A program made the position numbers and the translations under genes. Below, in pieces: positions 43,861-52,776 of a DNA stretch of 64,000 nucleotides. The notes under the pieces were generated by a model. That model had not been told where the DNA came from. It saw only the letters and a program-made list of their open reading frames with translations, and did not search any database. The stretch covers positions 1 through 64,000 of the forward strand of contig NZ_FTNM01000005.1 in the NCBI RefSeq assembly GCF_900156415.1, given 5' to 3'. The stretch's first letter is position 1. Each line of letters opens with the position of its first letter. The stretch comes from Pontibacter lucknowensis. Lineage in GTDB: Bacteria; Bacteroidota; Bacteroidia; Cytophagales; Hymenobacteraceae.

Positions 43861-45540
43861 TTACAGCGAAAGCAACTCTTTGGCACTCTTGTAAGCACTT
43901 GCACTAGGGTTGGCACCTGCTATCATGTGCGCTATTTCATCTACACGCTCTTTGTCGCTCAGTTTCTTCACACGGCTGATCGTTCGGTCTTCGGTATCAT
44001 GCTTGTACACGAAGTAATGGGAGTTACCCTGCGCTGCAATCTGCGGCAAGTGCGAAATGGCAATAATCTGGTGCTTCTGCGCCATCTGCTGCATCATCCT
44101 GCCCACTTTCACGGCTACCTCCCCGGATATGCCTGTGTCGATCTCGTCGAATACGATGGTTGGCAGGGCAGTTTTATCGGCCAGCATGTACTTGATGCTG
44201 AGCATCAATCGGGAGAATTCACCGCCTGAGGCAGCTTTTACCAATGACTGGGGCTGCGCACCTTTGTTTGCACTGAACAAAATACTGATCTCGTCAGTAC
44301 CTGTTGCAGTTGGCGCAGCGGCTTTGTGCTGAATGACGATGCGGGCGTTTGGCATACCAAGTTCGGCCAGCAAGGTATAGAGTTCCTGCTCGAACTGCCC
44401 AAACGAAGCCTTGCGGCGTTCTGAAAGCACGGCAGCTTTCTCCAGCATTTCCTTCTCCGCTTCTTTCATGGCTTTCTCGGTGCTGGAAAGAGCATTATCC
44501 AAGTTTAGTACGCTGCCTACTTTGCCTTCCAGCTCACGCTGAATCTCGAGCAGTTCGGCAATAGTTTGTACCTGGTGCTTGCGCTGCAAGGTATAGATGG
44601 TGTTAAGCCGCTCCTGTACCTCCGTAGTGCGGGCCGGATCGGCTTCGGTGCGGCGCTCAGCATCTTCGAGTTCACCTGCCACGTCATTAAGCTCAATCAT
44701 GCAGCTTTCGGTGCGGGTGCGCAACTCTTCATACTTCGGTGAGAAAGCCGCCAATTGCCCGATCAGTTGTACTGTGTCCTTCAGGGCGGAGGTGATGTTA
44801 AACTCTGACTCTGTCAGGTACTGCACCGCCTGCGTCAGCTTCAGCTTGATGTCTTCGGCGTTCTCCAGTTCCTTAAGCTCTGTCTCCAGCTGCTCCTGTT
44901 CATCTTCCTGCAGGTTGATCTCCTCCAGTTCATTGAGCAGGAAAGTGTTGTAGTCCAGTTCCTTCTGCGCCTGCGCAAGCTGGTCGTTCAGTTTCTTATA
45001 ATCGCTTTCGAGCTTCTTATACTTGCGGTACGTCTCGTTATAATCTTTCAGGTATGACAGGTTGCCTGCATAGATATCCAGCGAAGTGTTGCCGGCATAA
45101 ATGTCGAGGATATTGAGTTGGAAGCTGGTGTCGCCCAACTGCAGTGTGTCGTGCTGCGAGTGGATGTCCATCAGGTTCTCGCCTATCTTGCGCAGCACGT
45201 CCAGCGTTACCGGGGTGTCGTTCACAAAGGCGCGTGACTTTCCGCTTGGGCTGATCTCACGACGCAGGATGCAGTGTTCGTCAAAGTCTAAGTCCTCAGC
45301 TAAAAACACCTCTTTGAGGTTGTACTGCGAAATATCAAATACCCCCTCAATCACGCACTTCTGCTCCTGGTTGAAGAGCAGTTTAGAGTCGGCGCGGTTA
45401 CCGAGCAGCAAACCTATCGCGCCCAGCATAATGGACTTACCGGCACCGGTTTCACCTGTTATAATATTGAGCACTGGCGATGGGTTCATTTCCAACTGCT
45501 CTATCAGTGCGTAGTTTTTTATTTTAAGATCAATCAGCAT
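43861..45540 (-). CDS. recN: DNA repair protein RecN
   Basis: A 559-residue SMC-like ATPase used in double-strand break repair. The Walker A GETGAGKS is at residues 29-36, at the end of MLIDLKIKNYALIEQLEMNPSPVLNIITGE. Two long coiled coils (about 150-225 and 275-360) flank a hinge-like middle. The C-terminal ATPase half has AASGGEFSRLMLSIKYML (signature motif) and PTIVFDEIDTGISGEVA (Walker B and D-loop). It lies beside coaBC-porD as in many Bacteroidota, 75 bp after the 76-aa gene. Confidence 0.95.
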   Translation of the reverse strand: MLIDLKIKNYALIEQLEMNPSPVLNIITGETGAGKSIMLGAIGLLLGNRADSKLLFNQEQKCVIEGVFDISQYNLKEVFLAEDLDFDEHCILRREISPSGKSRAFVNDTPVTLDVLRKIGENLMDIHSQHDTLQLGDTSFQLNILDIYAGNTSLDIYAGNLSYLKDYNETYRKYKKLESDYKKLNDQLAQAQKELDYNTFLLNELEEINLQEDEQEQLETELKELENAEDIKLKLTQAVQYLTESEFNITSALKDTVQLIGQLAAFSPKYEELRTRTESCMIELNDVAGELEDAERRTEADPARTTEVQERLNTIYTLQRKHQVQTIAELLEIQRELEGKVGSVLNLDNALSSTEKAMKEAEKEMLEKAAVLSERRKASFGQFEQELYTLLAELGMPNARIVIQHKAAAPTATGTDEISILFSANKGAQPQSLVKAASGGEFSRLMLSIKYMLADKTALPTIVFDEIDTGISGEVAVKVGRMMQQMAQKHQIIAISHLPQIAAQGNSHYFVYKHDTEDRTISRVKKLSDKERVDEIAHMIAGANPSASAYKSAKELLSL

Positions 45541-45615
45541 ATATAAGGATGCAAGATGCTAGTCACAAGGTATAAGATTTAATACCCGGACTTAGTTCGA
45601 TAATTTGGGTGTATT

Positions 45616-45846
45616 TTAATAAGGTGCTTCGATGTCGTAAATCACTTCCTCCACCTCGGGCACAGGTATGGTATGTTTGTGCCTGCGACCATCGAGCAAC
45701 TCCAACTCCTGGACTGACACATGCTGCAGTACCCCCTGCACAACCACACGGTTTCTCAACACCACTTGCACCGTCAGCTGTTGCAGAAGATCAGGCAGGT
45801 GATCGGCCAATTGGTTTCGATAGATTCTGATCTGGCGTTTGCCCAT
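45616..45846 (-). CDS. Small conserved protein of unknown function, possibly Sm-like
   Basis: A 76-residue protein between porD and recN on the same strand. It has alternating hydrophobic strands: LTVQVVLRNRVVVQGVLQHVSVQELELLDGRRHKHTIPVPEVEEVIYD. The pattern of short strands, a central RN(R)VV.GVL segment and a final IP..E(I/V)EEV resembles an Sm/LSm or small SH3 barrel. This is my impression from pattern alone. If real, RNA binding could be expected. The tight operon placement supports that it is a true gene. Confidence 0.6.
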   Translation of the reverse strand: MGKRQIRIYRNQLADHLPDLLQQLTVQVVLRNRVVVQGVLQHVSVQELELLDGRRHKHTIPVPEVEEVIYDIEAPY

Positions 45847-45914
45847 AGGTGATTGCGCAGGTATATTCCTCCGCCCCGTGAAGATACGCGCTTTCTGTGA
45901 AATTTGGAAAAGGC

Positions 45915-46820
45915 TTAGCGTTGGAGCAGCACTTCGTACTTGGTGTTGTTGGTAGGATCCACCTGCGTGAGTAAGGTATAGGCGGCTTGCTTATCAGCCG
46001 GAGCGGCCGATTTGAAAATATTCACCAGTTCATCTGACTTGGCCTCAAAGAATGAGCGGATCAGAGCAGCGCCGGGCTTCTGCTGCGATATCTTCTGGAT
46101 GTTCCGCAGCACTTCGAGTGTCGCCTTGCGGGCTTTCTCAGGGTCCTGTGCCATCAGGTCCATCCCCTGGCGGTGCATGGTATAGATGCCCTCACGAAAA
46201 GGTATAAACACCGGATCCTGTATGTTGTCGATCATCCAGTAGCGGTTGCGATTGCCTTCAAACGGACGCCAGCCCGGGAAAATAGAGTTCTGCGAAGCTG
46301 CCAGGTTCAGGATGCCACGTGCCCGATCAAAGGAAGGTGAGCCGCCTAATCTGGCAAAGCTGTCGTTATCCATCCCGATGATCATATAGGCATAGTATGC
46401 CAGCATGGCTGACAGGTTGCCGGTAAAATTGTTTTCGGCAAAGTCGAGCGGTTGGGCCTCGTTAAACTGGAAAAGCCAGTCACGGTCGATAAAAGAGAAA
46501 AGCGTGGACTCGTAGCCGGTGCCATAAGCTGGCCGTACGGATACGATCTGTACATTGGCGCGGAAAGTACCTACCTCGGGCATTTCAGTCAGGTTGATGA
46601 GCATACGGCATTTGATGCGTTCATCCACCCGGTAAGACTGATTAGTCCAGCGGCGGTTGTTCATAAACTCAAAAATGCGGTTTTGCATTTCGGTGAACAG
46701 TTGCCGGTTGGCAAAAGCTACCTGTTCGCTGTTGACCACCACATCGCACTGCAACTCCTGGGCACGGGCTCCCAAGGCTACTCCCATCACACACAGCAAA
46801 ACAAACAGTCGCTTAAGCAT
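45915..46820 (-). CDS. porD: Type IX secretion-associated protein PorD (DUF4835)
   Basis: A 301-residue periplasmic protein. The signal peptide is residues 1-20 (MLKRLFVLLCVMGVALGARA), followed by QELQCDVVVNSEQVAFANRQLF, the typical DUF4835 start. Other blocks are FRANVQIVSVRPAYGTGYES, LSAMLAYYAYMIIGMDNDSFA and NRYWMIDNIQDPVFIPFREGIY. DUF4835 is the PorD family, linked to type IX secretion and gliding. The sorting domain of the nuclease at 32305-35709 shows that this system is in use. Its start overlaps the coaB stop by 8 bp. Confidence 0.9.
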   Translation of the reverse strand: MLKRLFVLLCVMGVALGARAQELQCDVVVNSEQVAFANRQLFTEMQNRIFEFMNNRRWTNQSYRVDERIKCRMLINLTEMPEVGTFRANVQIVSVRPAYGTGYESTLFSFIDRDWLFQFNEAQPLDFAENNFTGNLSAMLAYYAYMIIGMDNDSFARLGGSPSFDRARGILNLAASQNSIFPGWRPFEGNRNRYWMIDNIQDPVFIPFREGIYTMHRQGMDLMAQDPEKARKATLEVLRNIQKISQQKPGAALIRSFFEAKSDELVNIFKSAAPADKQAAYTLLTQVDPTNNTKYEVLLQR

Positions 46821-47472
46821 AGAGTCTCTCCCAAATCAGGTTCACGATATCCTGTGCCACTTCGCTTTTATGCTTCAGTTCAAAAGCCGTGGTCGTATCT
46901 TTCTCAATAATAGTGATTTTATTTGTATCGTGCTTAAAACCAGCGCCCGGATCATTGAGGGAGTTCAGCACAATCATGTTCAGGTTCTTCTTTTGCAGCT
47001 TCTCGCGGGCATTGCTGTCTTCATTATCCGTCTCCAGGGCAAATCCCACGGCAAACTGATCTTGCCGCTTTTCTTTGCCGAGTGCCGCTGCTATATCAAC
47101 GTTCTTAACGAGTTCGATTGTCAGTTCGGCACCGGCTTTTTTTATTTTTCGGTCTGCTACTACTTTGGGTTTGTAATCGGCAACGGCAGCGGCAAATACC
47201 CAGATATCAGCCGCAGGAGCCTGCTGCTTTACAGCCGCATACATTTCATCGGCAGTAGTAACGGGTATAACCTTGATGGCATCATGCTGCGCCTGCAGGT
47301 TTGTTGGCCCTGCTACCAGCTGCACCTGAGCACCGCGGCTGGCAAAGCACTCGGCCAGCGCATAGCCCATTTTACCTGTTGAGTGGTTGCCAATAAAACG
47401 CACCGGATCAATTGGTTCGTATGTCGGGCCGGCAGTCAGGACGACGGTTTTGCCCTTAAACAGTTTTTCCAA
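46813..47472 (-). CDS. coaB: Phosphopantothenate-cysteine ligase domain (CoaB), frameshifted from CoaC
   Basis: The 219-residue C-terminal half of CoaBC, which joins cysteine to 4'-phosphopantothenate in coenzyme A synthesis. Recognisable motifs are VVLTAGPTYEPIDPVRFIGNHSTGKMGYA, VFAAAVADYKPK and IKK (CTP-binding lysine region). Normally it is fused to the decarboxylase half. Here the reading frame changes at the junction, and the apparent start would be a TTG at 47472, inside the end of the CoaC frame. Removing one base from the run of five (47464-47468) joins both halves into the normal length of about 400 residues. Confidence 0.88.
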   Translation of the reverse strand: MEKLFKGKTVVLTAGPTYEPIDPVRFIGNHSTGKMGYALAECFASRGAQVQLVAGPTNLQAQHDAIKVIPVTTADEMYAAVKQQAPAADIWVFAAAVADYKPKVVADRKIKKAGAELTIELVKNVDIAAALGKEKRQDQFAVGFALETDNEDSNAREKLQKKNLNMIVLNSLNDPGAGFKHDTNKITIIEKDTTTAFELKHKSEVAQDIVNLIWERLYA

Positions 47473-48016
47473 TGCCTGTGAAGTGATTTTCTAGTACGCG
47501 AATAATTTCCTCTGGCTCTGCCATACGCCCCTGCCCCACCAGTCCACTGGCAAGTTCGCCATATCCGGCCTCAATGATGAAGTTGCCATAGCCGCGCAGC
47601 CTGGTAAAGTTAGCCTGCACCGCAGGGTGCTGGTACATATCCAGGTCCATAGCCGGTGCCACAAACACCGGGCAGCGTGCTGACAGGTAGGTAGCCGACA
47701 AGAGATTATCGCAAAAACCGTTGGCAAACTTGGCCACTGTGTTGGCACTGGCAGGTGCTACCACCATGGCATCGGCCCAGAGGCCCAGCTCCACATGGTT
47801 GTTCCAGACACCCTGCTCATTGAGCACGAATTCAGTGAGCACAGGCCGCTTGGAGAGGGTAGCTAAAGTGAGCGGGGTTATAAAGGCAGAAGCAGAAGTG
47901 GTCAGGATGACCTGCACTTCTGCTTCTGCTTTTACGAGTAAGCGAACTAGCATGGCTGCCTTATACGCAGCTATACTTCCGCAGACCCCCAATACTATTT
48001 TCCGATTCCGGAGCAT
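47456..48016 (-). CDS. coaC: Phosphopantothenoylcysteine decarboxylase domain (CoaC), frameshifted
   Basis: The 186-residue N-terminal half of CoaBC, an FMN-dependent decarboxylase that makes 4'-phosphopantetheine. Visible motifs are IVLGVCGSIAAYKA (flavin phosphate site), the substrate and active-site region FVLNEQGVWNNHVELG (catalytic His), APASANTVAKFANGFCDNLLS, and APAMDLDMYQHPAVQ. The ORF ends in ENHFTGIGKTV-stop, whereas fused enzymes continue into the ligase domain. It lies 5 bp after rpoZ on the same strand, the usual Bacteroidota order. Confidence 0.88.
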   Translation of the reverse strand: MLRNRKIVLGVCGSIAAYKAAMLVRLLVKAEAEVQVILTTSASAFITPLTLATLSKRPVLTEFVLNEQGVWNNHVELGLWADAMVVAPASANTVAKFANGFCDNLLSATYLSARCPVFVAPAMDLDMYQHPAVQANFTRLRGYGNFIIEAGYGELASGLVGQGRMAEPEEIIRVLENHFTGIGKTV

Positions 48017-48021
48017 GCGCC

Positions 48022-48348
48022 TTACAGCGATATTTCGTCAGTCTCTTCGTCTGGTGTGCGCACGTATACTTTACCTTCCAGGAATTCCTCAATAGCAAGG
48101 CTGGTAGGCTTTGGCAGGCGCTCGTAGTATTTAGAAATTTCGATCTGCTCACGGTTCTCAAACACCTCCTCCAGGTTGTCCACTGTGGTGGCAAACTCGG
48201 CCAGCTTAGAGTTCAACTCTTCTTTCAGCTTCACAGAGATCTGGTTGGCTCTTTTAGAGATAACCGAAACAGACTTATACACATTGCCGGTCTGCTCTGC
48301 AAAGTCGGCCATGTTACGGGTAACGATTGATGATGGAACGATTGCCAT
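48022..48348 (-). CDS. rpoZ: RNA polymerase omega subunit, Bacteroidota type
   Basis: A 108-residue small subunit that helps assemble RNA polymerase by holding the beta-prime subunit. The recognisable segment is VYKSVSVISKRANQISVKLKEELNSKLAEF (about 22-51), the omega signature of this phylum, followed by a short C-terminal acidic tail. It is 12 bp after bamD and 5 bp before coaC, so it is part of an operon. Confidence 0.9.
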   Translation of the reverse strand: MAIVPSSIVTRNMADFAEQTGNVYKSVSVISKRANQISVKLKEELNSKLAEFATTVDNLEEVFENREQIEISKYYERLPKPTSLAIEEFLEGKVYVRTPDEETDEISL

Positions 48349-48359
48349 ATATACTTGCT

Positions 48360-49184
48360 TTATGAATTGCTTGGGTTGTTTTTCTTTATTTTCTCGAGCT
48401 CAGATTGCGCGTTGGCGTATACCTGCTCAGCACTACGCAGGTAACTGCTGTCGGGATACTGGTCGATGAAGGCCTGGTAAAAATCAATAGCTTCCATGAA
48501 ACGCTCCTGCTGCTTGTCCGGCACGCTTTCCAGCGCAAAGCGGTATTGTGCATCCACTCTCAGGTAAGCTGCCTGCTCACTGTAGGGCGAAGACGGGTTT
48601 TCGCGCAAAAAGTTCGTAAATGCCACTACGGCAGACTTGTAATAGCGCAGCTTGTAGTATAAGCGGGCACTTTCAAAAGCTTTCAGATCCAGCTTAGCGC
48701 TCAGATCATCGAACATCTTATTGGCCTCTGCTGAGAACTGGCTGCTTGGGTAGCGTACCAGGAATTCCTGGATCGACTCCATAGCCGTGATGGTGCTAGT
48801 CTGATCCTGCTCGAAGTCCGGTGAGTCGTTGTAAAGTGACTTAGCCTGCAGGAACATAGCCTCCTCAGCCATCTCACTACGCGGGTAGGTTTCGTAGAAG
48901 GTACGGAACTGGAAGGCACTCAGCATGTACTCCCGCTGCTGGTAGTGCGTGTTGGCGTAGTAGAAACGGGCTCTCTCAGCCTCTTCTCTACCTGTCATCA
49001 AAGGCATCACCTGCTCAAGCAGTTGGTTTGCACGGTAGTAGTCCCCTTTCTCGTAGTACTCGAGTGCGGCTTTGTATTTCAGATCAACGTCGTTGCTTTT
49101 TAACAGCTTTTGGAAGTTGCTGCAGCTGGTTGTAAAAACCAACAGGCACAACAATACGACGGTATGCAGGATTCCTCTGTTCAT
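48360..49184 (-). CDS. bamD: Outer-membrane assembly lipoprotein BamD
   Basis: A 274-residue lipoprotein of the BAM complex that inserts beta-barrel proteins. The signal peptide ends in FTTSC (Cys21). Five TPR-like helical repeats follow, with KYKAALEYYEKGDYYRANQLLEQVMPLM, AERARFYYANTHYQQREYMLSAFQFRTFYETYPRSE and AIDFYQAFIDQYPDSSY as typical segments. The first gene of the block (OstA-like) is 55 bp upstream. A TAATTTTG box (49199-49192) lies 7 nt before the ATG. Confidence 0.93.
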   Translation of the reverse strand: MNRGILHTVVLLCLLVFTTSCSNFQKLLKSNDVDLKYKAALEYYEKGDYYRANQLLEQVMPLMTGREEAERARFYYANTHYQQREYMLSAFQFRTFYETYPRSEMAEEAMFLQAKSLYNDSPDFEQDQTSTITAMESIQEFLVRYPSSQFSAEANKMFDDLSAKLDLKAFESARLYYKLRYYKSAVVAFTNFLRENPSSPYSEQAAYLRVDAQYRFALESVPDKQQERFMEAIDFYQAFIDQYPDSSYLRSAEQVYANAQSELEKIKKNNPSNS

Positions 49185-49191
49185 GAACGGG

Positions 49192-49199
49192 CAAAATTA
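49192..49199 (-). promoter_or_regulatory. -7 box just before bamD
   Basis: TAATTTTG on the minus strand matches TAnnTTTG and ends 7 nt before the ATG. If used, the mRNA would have almost no leader. It could instead be read through from the OstA-like gene. Confidence 0.4.
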
Positions 49200-49239
49200 T
49201 ACAATATCCCTGTGATTTACAAGCGTGAATATAGCGTGT

Positions 49240-51096
49240 TTACTTGCGGGCCGGCGACTGCTTGGCAGCTCCTGCAGCAGGCTTTTTAGCTGGCGTCTGG
49301 CCTGACTTGTTGCCAGCTGCTTTGCCTTTGGCAGGAGCAGCGGCTTTAGTAGGCACATCCGGCGCTTTCACCGGTTCGCGCGGAGCCAGTACCTCTTTTT
49401 TATCAGGCCTGAGTTCTTCGAGCCAGGCAAATCCTTCAAGCCTTCGGTCACTAGCCTGCAGTTCGTGCGGCGGTATGAACTTTGCGTCCGGATTTACAAG
49501 AAACGAAATAGATTTCAGTTTATTTTCCGCAAAGTTCAAAACCATGTCGCTACACACAGCCCGGTTCATACCTGTTAGCACCGAATCACCTTCCAAGGCA
49601 AAGTAAATACTCTCTCCATTGCCGTTCACATTTACACGTCGCATACGCCCGTCCTGGAAGTGCGCCACCATGTTACGGCCCTTCACCTGGTTGTAATTCC
49701 GGAGTGAGTCTTCAGAAGTGATAAAGGAGTTACTGAAAATGTACATCTTGTCGATGGTCTTGTTTCGCATGTGGATGCGGATGGTATCGCCCACGATCTG
49801 GCTCTGCTCACTCCACAGGGTCGGGTTGCGGTGCATGTACATCAGCGAGTCGGTACGGTTGTAGCTGAGAGAGTCGCAGGTGCCCTGCAGGTCTGATTTG
49901 AAGATCTTGACGTTATTGAAAGCAAACAGCATACTTGGCTGTCCATCTGCCTTAGCCTCGCGGGAGATAAGTGAATCGGCGGCCATGTATAGCGTGTCAC
50001 CATCCATGATTGACTCCATCACCGGACTGCCCCATACCTTGGCTACCCCCTGATCTCGCCAGTAGCGGCCGACTTGCCCACGTATGGTCACGTCGTCTTT
50101 GAGCGAGCGCATGGTCATGTTCACCTTCGCCTCTCCATAGCCGCGGGCTTCGTCATAATACAGATCATCTCCCCCCAAGCGGTATTCCGGCGTTACGATA
50201 TAGGCATTACGTCCGAAACGGGATACTTTGGTAATAGTATTATAAGTACCCTGCTCTGCGTACAGGTCGCCATTCTGACCTTTGATGAAGGTTGGTCCCT
50301 GGAAGTACACCACTTTACTCTCTGTGTTGTAGCGCATGTTCTGCGCTGTGATCTCGTAGTCAGCTGAAAACACTTTCACGTTCTGCTGAAAGGTAAAGAC
50401 TTTGGTATTGGTATCGTAAGTACCGCGCTGGCTCTGCAAGCGGTTCTCGGGGTCTACAATGGTTCCGCCCTCGGTATAGACTGCCGTGCGGTTTTCCAGG
50501 TTATAATCAAGCGTAGGCGTGGTCAGTGTCATACGCGGATCCTGCATGGTCACACCCCCACTCATTCTGGCAGTGCGTTTTGCACCATCGTAGATGGCTT
50601 TCGTACCGGTCATGGTAACAGTATCTGCCTGGTTGATACGCACGTTGCCGAATGCCTCCAGTATCTCACTGTCACGGTATTGGTACACAGAGTCGGCATA
50701 AAGAAACGTCTCCTTTTGCTTAAAGATCACATTCCCAATCAGCTTATTCACGCGTCTCCCATTGATCGTAGTACCAATCAGGTCATCAGCACTCTCCAGT
50801 TGCACACGATCCTGCTGGCCCTGCTGTTGAGGACCCTGCTGGGCCGGCGTCTGCCCCGGACGTGCGGACTCCGGCTGCTGGTTCATGCGGGGCTGTGAAG
50901 GGGCCTGCTGTGGCTGATTCATGCGCGGCTGCGGTGGCTGTTGCTGCGGCACAATTTTGGGCGGCTGTGGCGGCTTTACCTGCTGCGTAGCCTGCCGCAC
51001 AGTCACCGGTGGTTTCTGCTGCTGTTGCTCCTGCGCCAAAACTGTCAGCGACAATAGCGTAAACAGAATAGAATAAACTAATTTTGTGATGTTCAT
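49240..51096 (-). CDS. OstA/LptA-like LPS transport protein with long Q/P linker
   Basis: A 618-residue secreted protein. The signal peptide (residues 1-21) ends ...SLTVLAQ. Residues 22-95 are a Gln/Pro-rich linker with the unit PRMNQ(P/Q)QQ(A)PSQ repeated. Residues 98-525 contain OstA/LptA beta-jellyroll repeats (YQYRDSEILEAFGNVRI, TMTGTKAIYDGAKRTARMSGGV, TLDYNLENRTAVYTEGG), the fold that conducts lipopolysaccharide across the periplasm. The C-terminus is an Ala/Lys/Pro tail. It is larger than E. coli LptA (185 aa) and smaller than LptD, a Bacteroidota-specific variant. It precedes bamD, an envelope-biogenesis neighbour. Confidence 0.85.
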   Translation of the reverse strand: MNITKLVYSILFTLLSLTVLAQEQQQQKPPVTVRQATQQVKPPQPPKIVPQQQPPQPRMNQPQQAPSQPRMNQQPESARPGQTPAQQGPQQQGQQDRVQLESADDLIGTTINGRRVNKLIGNVIFKQKETFLYADSVYQYRDSEILEAFGNVRINQADTVTMTGTKAIYDGAKRTARMSGGVTMQDPRMTLTTPTLDYNLENRTAVYTEGGTIVDPENRLQSQRGTYDTNTKVFTFQQNVKVFSADYEITAQNMRYNTESKVVYFQGPTFIKGQNGDLYAEQGTYNTITKVSRFGRNAYIVTPEYRLGGDDLYYDEARGYGEAKVNMTMRSLKDDVTIRGQVGRYWRDQGVAKVWGSPVMESIMDGDTLYMAADSLISREAKADGQPSMLFAFNNVKIFKSDLQGTCDSLSYNRTDSLMYMHRNPTLWSEQSQIVGDTIRIHMRNKTIDKMYIFSNSFITSEDSLRNYNQVKGRNMVAHFQDGRMRRVNVNGNGESIYFALEGDSVLTGMNRAVCSDMVLNFAENKLKSISFLVNPDAKFIPPHELQASDRRLEGFAWLEELRPDKKEVLAPREPVKAPDVPTKAAAPAKGKAAGNKSGQTPAKKPAAGAAKQSPARK

Positions 51097-51217
51097 GCTT
51101 TATGGACAAAAGACGATGGCCTGCTAAGTATGACGTTTCGTTTCAACGTTTCATATACCTGCGGCCTTTGCCTGTTCTTAACTTCAAAATTATAAAAAAT
51201 ATACCAGCCGCTGCCTT

Positions 51218-52549
51218 ATGCTACAGAAAGTTTCCGGTTTCATACAATCACACAACCTTTGCGAGCCCGACAGCAAAATACTGGCGGCTGTCAGCAGCGG
51301 CATCGATTCAATTGTGCTTTGCGAAGTACTGCACCAGCTCAAATATACCTTTGCCATTGCGCACTGCAACTTTGGCCTTCGCGACGAAGATGCTGAGGCT
51401 GACCAGCTTTTCGCCAAAAAGCTGGCCAAAAAGTACGATGTGCCTTTCTTTACCGAAAATTTCGACACCCGCGCCTTCGCCACGCAGGAGAAACTCTCGA
51501 TCCAGATGGCGGCCCGCACCCTGCGCTATACCTGGTTTGAACAGGTTCGCCAGCAGGAAGGTTACGACTACATCGCCACGGCCCACCATAGCAACGACCT
51601 GACAGAGACCATATTGCTCCACCTGACCAAGGGCACAGGTATAGCCGGCCTGCATGGCATACCTGCCAAAAACGGGCATATCATCCGGCCAATGCTTACC
51701 GTTACCAAAGACGATATCTTCGATTTCGTGACGGAGCAACGGCTGATCTGGCGCGAAGACACCTCAAACGAGACGACCAAGTACCAGCGCAACAAAATCA
51801 GGCATGAGGTAATTCCGGTGCTCAAGGAAATCAACCCAAACCTCGAGGAAACCATGCAGCACACAGCCGAGCGGGTGAGCCAGGCCGAAGCCATCGTACA
51901 CACTTACATTGACAACCTGCGCCAGCAAAGTATAAAGGAGGCCGAAGACGCCGTATACCTGTCGCTGGTCCCCCTACAGAACGCAACCGGTCTGCCAGTA
52001 GTGCTACATGAGTTGCTTCGCCCCTTCAACTTCAGCTATACTGTGGTGCTGGAGCTGGTAAAGGCATTGGAAGGCCTATCCGGTAAACAGTTCGACTCGC
52101 CTAGCCATACCTTGATAAAGGACCGCGAACAGCTTGTGATCACCCCGCGTAACCTGAGCCGCTTTGGGAGTGTGACGATTGCAGAAGGCCAGACGGAAGT
52201 GGATGAGGAACACGTGCAAATGACATTGCGCTACGTACCTGCCAGTGCGTATAAGCTCAACACCAAACCGCATGTAGCTGCCCTGGATGCCGGCTTGCTT
52301 AAATTCCCGCTGAAACTGCGCTCATGGCAGGAAGGCGACTGGTTTGTGCCGCTGGGTATGAACGGCAAGAAAAAAATCAGTGATTTTCTGATCGACAAGA
52401 AGATTCCAGCCAACCTTAAAGCAAAAACGCTGGTATTGGTATCTGACCAGTCTATCGTCTGGATAGCCGGCCACCGACTTGACAACCGCTTTAAAGTGAC
52501 GGAGAAGACAGAGCAGGTGCTGGAGATTTCTTTGAAACGTACATCGTAG
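51218..52549 (+). CDS. tilS: tRNA(Ile)-lysidine synthase
   Basis: A 443-residue ATP pyrophosphatase that modifies C34 of tRNA-Ile(CAU) to lysidine. The PP-loop motif is S26-S-G-I-D-S31, with Ser where Gly is usual in SGGxDS. HCNFGLRDEDAEADQLFAKKLA, TAHHSNDLTETILLHLTKGTGIAGLHGI and IRPMLTVTKDDI are typical. The C-terminal domain (WQEGDWFVPLGMNGKKKISDFLIDKKIP) has the SDFLID RNA-recognition block. Divergent from the OstA-like gene across a 121-bp gap. Confidence 0.94.
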   Translation: MLQKVSGFIQSHNLCEPDSKILAAVSSGIDSIVLCEVLHQLKYTFAIAHCNFGLRDEDAEADQLFAKKLAKKYDVPFFTENFDTRAFATQEKLSIQMAARTLRYTWFEQVRQQEGYDYIATAHHSNDLTETILLHLTKGTGIAGLHGIPAKNGHIIRPMLTVTKDDIFDFVTEQRLIWREDTSNETTKYQRNKIRHEVIPVLKEINPNLEETMQHTAERVSQAEAIVHTYIDNLRQQSIKEAEDAVYLSLVPLQNATGLPVVLHELLRPFNFSYTVVLELVKALEGLSGKQFDSPSHTLIKDREQLVITPRNLSRFGSVTIAEGQTEVDEEHVQMTLRYVPASAYKLNTKPHVAALDAGLLKFPLKLRSWQEGDWFVPLGMNGKKKISDFLIDKKIPANLKAKTLVLVSDQSIVWIAGHRLDNRFKVTEKTEQVLEISLKRTS

Positions 52550-52776
52550 CACGTATCAAGTAGCAGAATTTTGGTGTAGACGTTTAGAGTGAGGCGCCTC
52601 CTAGCAGGTCACTGTTTCAGGAAGACAGTCACTTTCTTTTTGTCTGAAGCCTTGAATATGAAAAATCGTGCAATGTGTTGCGTGATACTTGCTACTAAAC
52701 ACGCTTTTAATAATAGATTTTTCTAATTTTACGGAAGTAAACCGAATCTCAAACCATAATTAAAGTATATCCTACA

